The notes: generated by a model not told the origin, from the sequence alone. Numbered from the stretch's first letter, positions 1-7,900 are shown. The stretch is DNA of 16,817 nucleotides from an uncultured Synechococcus sp. (GCA_937975655.1 CALJTZ010000602.1:1-16817); one strand, 5' to 3'. Program-made: numbers and translations.

Positions 1-1020
1 ACAGCGGCTGGATTGGCCTGGCTGGCCCTCGCGAAGACCGAGGAAGTGGTGGTTGCCCCGGGCAAGTTGCAACCCATTGGCGACGTGAAGACGATCCAGG
101 TTCCCGTTGGTGGTGTCTTGGAAACAATGCTTGTGAAGGACGGTCAGCGGGTCAAGAAAGGGCAGGTGCTGTTGCGTCTTGATAATGAGGCCACGATTGA
201 TCGCCAGGCTAGTATCCGTAAGACGATCGCCGCTAAGCAGGAACAGCTGCGTTTGAAGCAGGTGGAGCTGAGTCGCTACCTGTCCTACAACGAAACTGAG
301 CAGCAAGTGCTGAGCCAGAATCTACAGCTGGAACAAGAGATCCTTGATCGGCTGGAGTCTTTGAAAAAGGAGGGGGCTTCCGCCGAGTTGCAATACTTGC
401 AGCAGCGCAACAAAGTGCGTGAAGTTCAAGGGGATTTGTCGAAGGTGAGGGTTGATCGTCTTCGGCAAACGGCTGTGATTGAGCAGGCGGTTGAGCAGTT
501 GCGAGGTGAGCTTGCTGATCTTCAGAGCAACTTGACGGAGCTAAGGGTGAATATCCGCTATCAGGACATCCGTTCTCCAGTTGATGGCGTGGTTTTCGAT
601 CTCAAGCCCACGGGGCCTGGCTTTGTGGCCCAGGGCAGTGAACCGGTGATGAAAATCGTTCCCTTTGATGCTTTGCAGGCCAAGGTGGAAATACAAAGCA
701 GTGATATTGGATTCGTCAAGGTTGGCAAGCCTGTCGATATCAGTATTGATTCTTTTCCAGCTAATGATTTTGGTGTTGTGCAAGGAACCCTCAAGAGCAT
801 CGGGTCTGACGCTTTGCCTCCGGATGAGCGCAACCAGACGTATCGCTTCCCTGCAACCGTTTCGCTCAACTCGCAGCAGTTCAAGTTGAAGTCTGGCAAA
901 ATCCTCCCCTTGCAGGTGGGCATGTCGCTCACGGCGAACGTGAAGTTGCGCCAAGTGACCTACCTACAGCTGCTCCTGGGCGAATTCAAGGACAAGACCG
1001 ATTCCTTGAAGCAGATCTGA
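1..1020 (+). CDS. HlyD-family type I secretion periplasmic adaptor (5' end outside window)
   Basis: Membrane fusion (adaptor) protein linking an inner-membrane ABC exporter to an outer-membrane channel. The frame is open from the first base, and the visible N-terminus (TAAGLAWLALAKTEE) looks like the end of a transmembrane helix, so the true start lies upstream. Then come a first lipoyl half-motif (about residues 30-62, around VPVGGVLETMLVKDGQRVKKG), a long Gln/Glu/Leu-rich coiled coil (about 65-180), a second lipoyl half (IRSPVDGVVFDL) and a beta-barrel part. The stop is at 1018-1020, six bases from the convergent pyrG stop. G+C is low for the window: I count 32/60 at 121-180 and 24/60 at 721-780, against 46/60 at 1561-1620 in pyrG. 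This suggests acquisition or a different codon regime. The exported substrate cannot be told from here; the ABC partner is probably upstream. Confidence 0.9.
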   Translation, partial: TAAGLAWLALAKTEEVVVAPGKLQPIGDVKTIQVPVGGVLETMLVKDGQRVKKGQVLLRLDNEATIDRQASIRKTIAAKQEQLRLKQVELSRYLSYNETEQQVLSQNLQLEQEILDRLESLKKEGASAELQYLQQRNKVREVQGDLSKVRVDRLRQTAVIEQAVEQLRGELADLQSNLTELRVNIRYQDIRSPVDGVVFDLKPTGPGFVAQGSEPVMKIVPFDALQAKVEIQSSDIGFVKVGKPVDISIDSFPANDFGVVQGTLKSIGSDALPPDERNQTYRFPATVSLNSQQFKLKSGKILPLQVGMSLTANVKLRQVTYLQLLLGEFKDKTDSLKQI

Positions 1021-1026
1021 CCTGAT

Positions 1027-2676
1027 TCAGGCCCCAATGGCCTGCTGGCTGCCGCTCAGGGCCTCCTGGGGGGAGGAGGGCAACCGTTGCTGGGCCGCGG
1101 CGATCAGGCCACGGAAGAGGGGATGGGGTTTGCCAGGCCGCGACAGGAATTCGGGGTGGTACTGGCAGGCGGTGAAGAAGGGGTGGCCCTTGAGCTCGAT
1201 CAGTTCCACCAGGCGGCCGTCCGGTGAGGTGCCACTGATCTCGTAGCCCGATTCCAGGAACAAGTTGCGGTAGGCGTTGTTGAACTCGTAGCGGTGGCGG
1301 TGGCGCTCGTACACCACTTCCTCGCCGTAGAGGCTGTGGGCCATGGTGCCTGGGGCCAGTCGGCAGGGGTACACCCCCAGGCGCATGGTGCCGCCCAGAT
1401 CCACCACGTCCTGCTGTTCGGGCAGCAGGTGGATCACCGGATGGGGGGTGTCGGGATCGAGTTCAGCGCTGGTGGCACCGGTGAGGCCCGCCTGGTTGCG
1501 CGCCCACTCGATCACGGCCGTCTGCATGCCCAGGCACAGGCCCAGGAAGGGCACCCGTTGCTCGCGGGCCCAGCGGATGGCGGCCACCTTGCCATCCACG
1601 CCGCGGTTGCCGAAGCCGCCGGGCACCACCACCGCATCCATGCCCTTGAGCAGGGACTCCGCCCCCTGCTCCTCGATCTGCTCGGCGCAGATCCAGTGCA
1701 GGTCGAGGGAGGCATCACGGTCGATGCAGGCATGGCGCAGGGCCTCCACCACCGACAGGTAGGCATCATTGAGCTGCACGTATTTGCCCACCAGCGCCAC
1801 CTTCACGGCCGGGCCGGGATTGCGCAGTTTGGTCACCAGCTCCTGCCAGCGGGCCATGTCGCTGTCGTGGTCGGCCAGGCGCAGCACATCGAGCACTTCG
1901 CGGCACAGCCCTTCCCGTTCCATGGCGAGGGGCACGGCGTAGATGCTGTCGGCATCGAGGGCCTGGATCACGGCCCTGGTGGGAACGCCGCAGAACCCGC
2001 CGATCTTGCCCTTGAGTTCTTCGTTGATCTCCCGGTCGCTGCGGCACACCAGCACGTCCGGCTGGATGCCGATCGAGCGCAGCTCCTTCACGGAGTGCTG
2101 GGTGGGCTTGGTTTTCAGTTCGCCCGACGTGCCGATGTAGGGCAGCAGGGTCACGTGCACGTAGGCCAGATCGTGGCGGCCCACATCGCCCCGGAACTCC
2201 CGAATGGCCTCCAGAAAGGGCAGGGATTCGATATCGCCCACGGTGCCGCCGATCTCGGTGATCACCACATCGGCGTTGCTGTTGGCCGCCACCCGCTTGA
2301 TGCGCTCACGGATTTCGCCGGTGATGTGGGGGATCACCTGCACGGTGCCGCCGTTGTAGTCGCCACGGCGTTCCTTGTTGATCACCGACTGGTAGATCGA
2401 GCCGGTGGTCACGCTGTTGAGGCGCGACATGGCCGTGTCGGTGAAGCGCTCGTAGTGGCCTAGGTCGAGGTCGGTCTCAGCGCCGTCCTCGGTGACGAAC
2501 ACCTCGCCGTGCTGGTACGGGCTCATGGTGCCCGGGTCCACGTTGAGGTAGGGGTCGAGCTTGAGGATCGAGACGCTGTAACCCCGGCTTTTCAGCAGGC
2601 GCCCCAGGCTGGCGGCCACGATCCCCTTGCCGATGCTGGACACCACGCCACCGGTCACGAAGACGAATTTGGCCAT
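1027..2676 (-). CDS. pyrG: CTP synthase (glutamine hydrolysing)
   Basis: Catalyses ATP-dependent amination of UTP to CTP using glutamine, the last step of de novo CTP synthesis, in the cytoplasm. The 549-residue product is full length for the family. The N-terminal synthetase domain opens with the nucleotide loop VTGGVVSSIGKGI (residues 7-19) and carries KLDPYLNVDPGTMSP (39-53). The C-terminal class I glutamine amidotransferase domain (from about 290) has VPGGFGNRG (351-359), the nucleophile Cys381 in GLCLGMQ, and the His507/Glu509 pair in YHPEF. ATG is at 2674-2676, with a weak GAGG about 5 bases upstream in the transcript. It is the last gene of the minus-strand series after dps (66-base gap). 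No defect is seen. Confidence 0.98.
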   Translation of the reverse strand: MAKFVFVTGGVVSSIGKGIVAASLGRLLKSRGYSVSILKLDPYLNVDPGTMSPYQHGEVFVTEDGAETDLDLGHYERFTDTAMSRLNSVTTGSIYQSVINKERRGDYNGGTVQVIPHITGEIRERIKRVAANSNADVVITEIGGTVGDIESLPFLEAIREFRGDVGRHDLAYVHVTLLPYIGTSGELKTKPTQHSVKELRSIGIQPDVLVCRSDREINEELKGKIGGFCGVPTRAVIQALDADSIYAVPLAMEREGLCREVLDVLRLADHDSDMARWQELVTKLRNPGPAVKVALVGKYVQLNDAYLSVVEALRHACIDRDASLDLHWICAEQIEEQGAESLLKGMDAVVVPGGFGNRGVDGKVAAIRWAREQRVPFLGLCLGMQTAVIEWARNQAGLTGATSAELDPDTPHPVIHLLPEQQDVVDLGGTMRLGVYPCRLAPGTMAHSLYGEEVVYERHRHRYEFNNAYRNLFLESGYEISGTSPDGRLVELIELKGHPFFTACQYHPEFLSRPGKPHPLFRGLIAAAQQRLPSSPQEALSGSQQAIGA

Positions 2677-2742
2677 GGCACCTCGGGCGACCCTTCAATT
2701 TACCGGGCGTCTTCCGGGGCCTGCTCGAGCCCGGTGAGGGGC

Positions 2743-3243
2743 TCAGCCCTCCAGCAGGCTGCGCAGCATCCAGGCGGTCTTCTCGTGGATCTGCAGCCGC
2801 TGGGTGAGGAGATCGGCGGTGGGCTGGTCGTTGGCTTCGTTCACCAGGTGGAACAGGTTGCGGGCTGTGCGGGCCACCGCCTCATGGCCCATCACCAGCT
2901 CATGGACCATCTCCAGGGCACTGGGGACGCCCTGGGCTTCGGGGATGGAGGCCAGGCGAGCAAAACTGCCGCCACCGAAGGGTGCCGGACAGCCCAGGGC
3001 CCGGATCCGTTCGGCAATCTCGTCGAGGGCGGTCCACAGCTCCGTGTACTGATCCATGAACATCAGGTGGAGGGTGTTGAACATCGGCCCGGTCACGTTC
3101 CAGTGGAAGCCGTGGGTTTTGCCGTAGAGCACGTAGCTGTCGGCGAGCAGGCGCCCAAGGCCCTCGGCGATCTCGGTGCGTTGCTCCGCGGGAATGCCGA
3201 TGTCGAGGGGCGGCGCGGTGGGGCCGGTGGAGGCGAAAGCCAT
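2743..3243 (-). CDS. dps: Dps-family DNA-protecting ferritin
   Basis: Dps proteins form 12-mers that oxidise Fe(II) with peroxide, store the iron and shield DNA. The 166-residue product has the standard length. The ferroxidase signature is complete: His47 in GFHWNVTG, His59 in TLHLMF, Asp74 and Glu78 in LDEIAERI. The spacings (12, 15 and 4) equal those of E. coli Dps His51, His63, Asp78 and Glu82. A second conserved helix follows (NLFHLVNEANDQPTADLL, then HEKTAWMLRS). The N-terminus (MAFASTGPTAPP) is short and has no Lys-rich DNA-binding tail, so DNA binding is not assured. It lies between the sigma factor gene (76-base gap) and pyrG on the same strand. A small hairpin precedes its start codon. 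Confidence 0.95.
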   Translation of the reverse strand: MAFASTGPTAPPLDIGIPAEQRTEIAEGLGRLLADSYVLYGKTHGFHWNVTGPMFNTLHLMFMDQYTELWTALDEIAERIRALGCPAPFGGGSFARLASIPEAQGVPSALEMVHELVMGHEAVARTARNLFHLVNEANDQPTADLLTQRLQIHEKTAWMLRSLLEG

Positions 3244-3251
3244 GGGCTTAG

Positions 3252-3266
3252 GCGGAGTGAATCCGC
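3252..3266 (-). other. Small hairpin just upstream of dps start
   Basis: GCGGA (3252-3256) and TCCGC (3262-3266) form a perfect 5-bp stem with a 5-base loop, ending 8 bases before the dps ATG (3241-3243). In the mRNA it lies where a Shine-Dalgarno sequence would be, and I see no clear Shine-Dalgarno there. It could influence dps translation or be chance in GC-rich DNA. Confidence 0.3.
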
Positions 3267-3319
3267 AGTGGGGGTGCCCTCGTTCTAGCGGTGGTGTTCC
3301 GCTCGGACAGCTGTGGGTT

Positions 3320-4429
3320 TCAGTTCTTCTGATCGGTATCGAGGCTGTGCAGGTAGTCGTGCACCTTGCAGCGGCGCTGGGGCTGCCGCAGCTTGAGCAG
3401 GGCCCGTGACTCGATCTGGCGCACCCGTTCCCGGGACAGATGCAGGCCCTCGCCGATCTGGGCCAGGGTCTGGGGCGTGTCGTCTTCGAGGCCGTAGCGC
3501 AGCCGGATCACCGCCGCCTCGCGGCTGCTCAGCTCTTCCAGTAGGGCCTCCAGGTCGGCGTGGAGCTCGTCGCGGCTCAGCTGCTGTTCGGGCGTGGCGT
3601 GGCCGTCCTCCAGCAGGTCTCCCAGGTCGGTGTCCTGCTCGCGGCCCACCTTGGTGTCGAGCGACACGGAGCGCGGCACCCGCAACAGGGTGAGTCGCAC
3701 CACGTCTTCGCTCAGGCCCAGTTCCCTGGCCAGGTCGGCCACGGAGGCGATCCGGCCCTGCTCAGAGGCGATCTGGCGCTGGGCTTTCTTGATGCGGTTC
3801 AGCTTCTCGGTGACATGCACCGGCAGCCGGATTGTGCGGCTCTGGGTGGCGATGGCCCGGGTGATGCCCTGGCGGATCCACCAGTAGGCATAGGTGCTGA
3901 AGCGAAAGCCCCGGGTGGGGTCGTACTTCTCTACGGCCCGTTCCAGGCCCAGGGTTCCCTCCTGCACCAGATCCAGCAGTTCCATGCCCCGCTGCTGATA
4001 CTTCTTGGCCACGGCCACCACCAGCCGCAGGTTCGCCTGGATCATGCGATCGCGGGCCCGGCGGCCCTGGTGCAGGGCCTGCTTCAGCTCGGCCACGCTG
4101 ATGCCGATCCGCTCGGCCCAGGCGTCCTGTCCGGTGCGCAGGGCCGTGCGCAGGTCGGGAACCGTGAGCTCAACCCGCTCGGCCCACTGCTGCACCCTGG
4201 GCCAGTGGCCCAGGTGTGAGGCCAGCCGCTGGCGCTCTTCCTCGAGGCCGATCAGCTGGGCCAGCCCGGGGGTATCGGCACCCAGGGCCTGGCGTTCCCG
4301 CAGCAGCCGTTCCCGGCGCTGCACTAGCCGGGCCAGGGTCAGCTCCTCCTCATGGCTGAGCAGGTCCACCCGGCCGATGTCCTGCAGGTAGAGCCGCACC
4401 AGATCGGTGCTGTGGGTGCCTTTGGGCAT
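3320..4429 (-). CDS. RNA polymerase sigma factor, group 2 (RpoD/SigA-like)
   Basis: Sigma-70 family factor directing RNA polymerase to promoters. Cyanobacterial group 2 factors are non-essential relatives of SigA used in light, stress and circadian responses. From the ATG at 4427-4429 the product is 369 residues. Region 1.2 is DLVRLYLQDIGRVDLLS (about 9-25). Region 2 runs about 122-195, with the core-binding DLVQEGTLGLERAV and the -10 recognition segment FRFSTYAYWWIRQGI. Region 3 follows. Region 4 (about 300-350) ends in a helix-turn-helix, LSRERVRQIESRALLKLR. A TTG at 4439-4441 would add four residues, but ATG is preferred because MPKGTHSTDLV fits the family start. The linker between regions 1.2 and 2 holds a 22-residue tandem duplication. 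The gene follows aspS by about 100 bases. Which member (SigB, C or D type) is not decidable here. Confidence 0.95.
   Translation of the reverse strand: MPKGTHSTDLVRLYLQDIGRVDLLSHEEELTLARLVQRRERLLRERQALGADTPGLAQLIGLEEERQRLASHLGHWPRVQQWAERVELTVPDLRTALRTGQDAWAERIGISVAELKQALHQGRRARDRMIQANLRLVVAVAKKYQQRGMELLDLVQEGTLGLERAVEKYDPTRGFRFSTYAYWWIRQGITRAIATQSRTIRLPVHVTEKLNRIKKAQRQIASEQGRIASVADLARELGLSEDVVRLTLLRVPRSVSLDTKVGREQDTDLGDLLEDGHATPEQQLSRDELHADLEALLEELSSREAAVIRLRYGLEDDTPQTLAQIGEGLHLSRERVRQIESRALLKLRQPQRRCKVHDYLHSLDTDQKN
4055..4186 (-). repeat. 22-residue tandem repeat inside the sigma factor
   Basis: Two adjacent 66-bp units (4121-4186 and 4055-4120) encode copies that both begin WAER. Copy one reads WAERVELTVPDLRTALRTG plus QDA-type end residues; copy two reads WAERIGISVAELKQALHQG plus RRA. 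Ten of 22 positions are identical and most others are conservative. At DNA level both units start with the same 12 bases, TGGGCCGAGCGG (minus strand). The repeat occupies the linker before region 2. Confidence 0.75.
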
Positions 4430-4485
4430 GGGCGGCACCAACGGTGGAACGCCCCCACCATCCGCACAGTGCTGCGCGGGGTGGC

Positions 4486-4500
4486 GAAACCCTGGGTTTC
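4486..4500. promoter_or_regulatory. Perfect 15-bp palindrome between aspS and the sigma factor gene
   Basis: GAAACCC-T-GGGTTTC reads the same on both strands apart from the central base. It lies 57 bases upstream of the sigma factor ATG and 29 bases past the aspS stop. No T-tract follows on the minus strand, so an intrinsic terminator is unlikely. An operator or hairpin in the sigma factor leader is possible. Confidence 0.35.
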
Positions 4501-4528
4501 TGTTCGGGTTCAGCTCTCCTGTCGCGCT

Positions 4529-6091
4529 TCAGCTGTCCTCGTCGTCCACCCAGGTGCTGGCCACATGCAGCTCGTCGAGCTGCTTGGCCGCCACGCCGCC
4601 GGGGGCGCCGGTCATCAGGCAGCGGGCCTGCTGGGTCTTGGGGAAGGCGATGGTGTCGCGGATCGATTCTTCACCGGCCAGCAGCATCACGATCCGGTCC
4701 ACGCCGAAGGCCAGGCCGCCGTGGGGTGGGGCACCCATATCGAGGGCTTCCATCAGGAAGCCGAACTGTTGGTTGGCCTCCTCCAGGGGCAGGCCGATGG
4801 TCTGCAGCACCTGGCGCTGTAGGGCCGAATCGTGGATGCGCAGGGAGCCGCCGCCCAGTTCCAGGCCGTTGAGCACCAGGTCGTAGGCCTGGGCGCGCGC
4901 CGTGGGCAGCGTGGTGGCCCAGGCGGCGGGATCGGTCCCTAGGTCGTCGGTGTTGGGGGCGCAGAAGGGGTGGTGCAGGGCTTCAAGACGGTTCTCGCCC
5001 GCGTTGAATTCGAACATCGGGAAATCCACCACCCAGAGGAAGTTCCAGCTGGTGTTCTCGCGGTCGGGCTGCACCAGGCCCAGCTCGCGGGCCAGGAACT
5101 GGCGCACCCGATCGAGGGCCTTGTTCACCGTGGCGGTGTCGCCGGCACCGAACAGCAGCAGGGTGCCGGGTTCAGCGCCGGTGCGGGCCAGCAGTTCGGC
5201 TTTTTTCTCTTCAGACAGGTTGTCCTTGATGGCGCCGATCGTGTCGATCTCGCCGCCCTCGCGCACGCGGATGAAAGCCAGGCCGCCTGCGCCAGCCGCC
5301 TGTGCCTCGCTGAACACATCGCCGCCGGGCTTGATGCGCACGTTGCTGATGGCGTCGTTGCCCCCGGGCACGGCGATGCACTTCACCGAGCCGCCGGCGG
5401 CCACCGCACCGCTGAACACCTTGAAGCCCATGTCGGCCACGATGTCTGAGGCGTCGGTGAGCTCCAGGCCGTAGCGGGTGTCAGGCCGGTCGGTGCCGTA
5501 GCGCTCCATGGCTTCATGCCAGGTGAGCCGCGGGAAGGGGCGTGGCAGCTCCACGCCTTTCACGGCTTTCCAGATGCTGGTGATCAGGGCCTCGTTGAGC
5601 TCCAGGATCTGCTCTTGGTCCATGAAGCTCATCTCGATGTCCAGCTGGGTGAATTCCGGCTGGCGATCGGCCCGCAGATCTTCGTCGCGGAAGCAGCGGG
5701 CTACCTGGTAGTAGCGCTCGATCCCGCCCACCATCAGCAGTTGCTTGAACAGCTGGGGCGACTGGGGCAGGGCGAACCACTCGCCGCCGCACACCCGGCT
5801 GGGCACCAGATAGTCGCGGGCGCCCTCGGGGGTGGAGCGGGTGAGCACCGGGGTCTCCACCTCGATGAAGCCCTGGTCTTCCAGAAAGCGGCGGGCCGCC
5901 TGGATGGTCTGGGCCCTGAGGCGCAGGTTGCCGTTCATGCGCTCGCGGCGCAGATCCAGGTAGCGGTGGCGCAGCCGCAGCTCTTCGCGAGTGTTCTCCT
6001 CGTCGTGCACCGACACGGGGAAGGGCAGGTTGCCCTTCACGGCATTCAGCACGGTGATGGCGCTGGCCAGCACCTCGATGCGGCCGGTGGC
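4529..6091 (-). CDS. aspS: Aspartyl-tRNA synthetase, N-terminally truncated (fused in frame to ndhF)
   Basis: Class II synthetase charging tRNA-Asp with aspartate in the cytoplasm. The recognisable AspRS sequence begins at ATGRIEVLASAITVLNA, equivalent to about residue 89 of E. coli AspRS (ATGEIEVLASSLTIINR, recalled). It continues for 520 residues to the stop at 4529-4531. Present are motif 1 (FIEVETPVLTRSTPEGARDY), motif 2 (CFRDEDLRADRQPEFTQ, about 5645-5700), the bacterial insertion domain and motif 3 (GLAFGVDRIVMLLAG, about 4680-4720). Missing are about 90 N-terminal residues, that is most of the OB-fold anticodon-binding domain, together with the start codon and ribosome binding site. 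The frame enters directly from ndhF. The catalytic core looks intact and conserved, with no stops or frameshifts. Either the 5' end lies elsewhere (assembly chimera or rearrangement) or this is a real fusion. Confidence 0.9.
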   Translation of the reverse strand, partial: ATGRIEVLASAITVLNAVKGNLPFPVSVHDEENTREELRLRHRYLDLRRERMNGNLRLRAQTIQAARRFLEDQGFIEVETPVLTRSTPEGARDYLVPSRVCGGEWFALPQSPQLFKQLLMVGGIERYYQVARCFRDEDLRADRQPEFTQLDIEMSFMDQEQILELNEALITSIWKAVKGVELPRPFPRLTWHEAMERYGTDRPDTRYGLELTDASDIVADMGFKVFSGAVAAGGSVKCIAVPGGNDAISNVRIKPGGDVFSEAQAAGAGGLAFIRVREGGEIDTIGAIKDNLSEEKKAELLARTGAEPGTLLLFGAGDTATVNKALDRVRQFLARELGLVQPDRENTSWNFLWVVDFPMFEFNAGENRLEALHHPFCAPNTDDLGTDPAAWATTLPTARAQAYDLVLNGLELGGGSLRIHDSALQRQVLQTIGLPLEEANQQFGFLMEALDMGAPPHGGLAFGVDRIVMLLAGEESIRDTIAFPKTQQARCLMTGAPGGVAAKQLDELHVASTWVDDEDS

Positions 6092-7900
6092 CAGCTTGTC
6101 GTTGATGGCATCGAGATACCACTTGTTGGCCAGGAAGGCGTTGACGGCAGGGAAGCGAGTGGCAACGGCGGTGCCCAGATCGATCTTGTGCAGGGCGTAG
6201 GCCAGCACGGACACGCTGATCCCCACCACGGAAACAGCCACGGAGGCACCGGCCAGGGGCAGAAACTCGCCCCAGCTGAAGTGTTGGGCTATGTGGGCGG
6301 CCTCCTCGGGGTTCAGCAGCCGGGCAAAGCGGCTGTTCCATGGGGTTCCCAGCAGGCCGATCAGCACGGAGGGCACCGCCAGCACGGCCAGGGGCATGGC
6401 CATCTGCCAGCCGGATTCGTGGGGGTGGTCGGCGTGGCTGTGGCCATGGTCGTCGCCATGGTCCTCGGCGGCACCCTTGCCCGCGGCCGCCATCAACTGG
6501 GCCTGCACGGTTTTGTCGGTGCCGCGGAAACTGCCCTCAAAGGTGAGGAAGTACAGCCGGAACATGTAGAAGGCGGTCATGCCGGCGGTGATGAAGCCCG
6601 CCGCCCAGAGCAGGGGGAAGCTGCCGAAGGCCTGGCCGAGGATCTCGTCCTTGCTCCAGAAGCCCGCCAGGGGCGGGATGCCACTGATGGCCAGGCAGCC
6701 GATGAAGAAGGTGGTGCTGGTGATCGGCATGTACTTGCGCAGGCCGCCCATCAGGCGCATGTCCTGGGCCAGCACCGGCTCGTGGCCCACCACGTCCTCC
6801 ATGGCGTGGATCACCGAGCCTGAGCAGAGGAACAGCATCGCCTTGAAGAAGGCATGGGTCACCAGGTGGAACATGCCAGCCACCGGGGCGCCGCAGCCCA
6901 TCGCCAGCATCATGTAACCCAGTTGGGACACGGTGCTGTAGGCCAGGCCCTTCTTGAGGTCCATCTGGGTGAGGGCGATGGAGGCCCCCAGGAAAAGGGT
7001 GATGGTTCCCACCACGGCAATCACCAGCTGCACCTGCGGGAAGGGCACATACACCGGTTGCAACCGGGCCACCAGGAACACGCCCGCGGCCACCATCGTG
7101 GCGGCGTGGATCAGGGCGGAGATGGGCGTGGGGCCCTCCATGGCATCGGGCAGCCACACGTGGAGCGGGAACTGGGCCGATTTGGCCATGGGGCCCATGA
7201 ACACCAGCAGGCACAGCAGGATGGCCGCAGCGTTGGAGAGGCTTCCGCCGGCTACGGCTTCCTGCAGCCGGCTGCCGATCTCCTCAAAGCCGAAGCTGCC
7301 CGTGGCCCAGAACAGGCCCAGGATCCCCAGCAGCAGGCCGAAGTCGCCCACGCGGTTCACCACAAAGGCCTTCTGGGCCGCATTGGCGGCGCCGTCGCGG
7401 TCGTACCAGAACCCCACGAGCAGGTAGGAGCACATGCCCACCAGCTCCCAGAACACGTAGATCTCGAGCAGGTTCGGACTGATGATCAGCCCCAGCATCG
7501 AGCTGCTGAACAGGGCGAGATAGGTGAAGAAGCGCACATAGCCCTTGTCGTGGGCCATGTAGCCATCGGAATACACCATCACCAGCACGGCGATGGTTGT
7601 GACCAGCGCCAGCATCACGGCCCCGAGGGCATCCACGCGGAAGCCCATTTGGAGATTGAAGGTGCCGGCGCTGGCCCAGTTGAACAGCACTTCGGTGGTG
7701 CCGGCTCCAGCCAGCTGCTGCGCCAGCACGGCGTAGCTCAAGACCGCGGCGGCGCCCACGCAGCTGATCAGCAGCAGGGCCACCGGCTTGCGCAGGCGGT
7801 TGATGGTGCGGTTGAAGCTGATCAGCCCCAGGCCCACCAGGCACGCCCCCGCCAAGGGCAGCACCGGAATCAGCCAGGCGAGTTCGGCGGGCGAGGGCAT
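6092..7900 (-). CDS. ndhF: NAD(P)H-quinone oxidoreductase subunit 5, C-terminally truncated (fused in frame to aspS)
   Basis: Proton-pumping antiporter-like membrane subunit of thylakoid NDH-1, which passes ferredoxin electrons to plastoquinone in respiration and cyclic flow. The ATG at 7898-7900 gives MPSPAELAWLIPVLPL, matching the family start. An upstream in-frame extension to 8071 runs over the Z-ISO 3' end and is rejected. About 603 residues remain, with roughly 15 membrane helices. They include the conserved channel segment LHVWLPDAMEGPTPISALIH (near 7100-7165) and a His-rich loop at residues 479-494. Typical picocyanobacterial NdhF is about 665-670 residues. The sequence stops being NdhF after NKWYLDAINDKL, so the amphipathic lateral helix and last membrane helix are absent and AspRS sequence follows. 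It lies 73 bases downstream of Z-ISO on the same strand. This looks like the NdhF1 (respiratory/cyclic) type rather than the CO2-uptake NdhF3/F4 type, judged by its neighbours. Confidence 0.9.

Larger units (their letters stand above)
4529..7900 (-). other. Single open frame joining ndhF and aspS (1123 codons plus stop)
   Basis: The frame is unbroken from the ndhF ATG to the aspS stop. The switch lies at NDKL|ATGR, DNA about 6089-6095. The bases there (6082-6092) form GGCC-GGT-GGCC, a short inverted repeat. Both halves keep family-level conservation right up to the join, and the G+C and codon use look alike on both sides. The join therefore looks recent or artificial rather than a decayed pseudogene. 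Confidence 0.85.

Noticed and set aside
1294..2463. 389-codon open frame on the plus strand opposite pyrG
   Set aside because: Rich in His, Gly, Ala and Gln in the manner of GC-rich antisense frames, with no family resemblance, and it lies entirely within a convincing pyrG.
3269..3319. Intrinsic terminator after the sigma factor gene
   Set aside because: A short AGCGG/CCGCT stem can be drawn, but it is only five pairs with no T-run following.
4529..6091. aspS as a decayed pseudogene
   Set aside because: The remaining 520 codons have no stops, frameshifts or lost catalytic motifs. Only the 5' part is absent, so a join artefact or fusion fits better than decay.
5516..6823. 435-codon open frame on the plus strand opposite the ndhF/aspS join
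   Set aside because: Its composition mirrors the opposite strand's codons and it has no recognisable domain. It does cross the join, but so does any antisense frame of the fused sequence.
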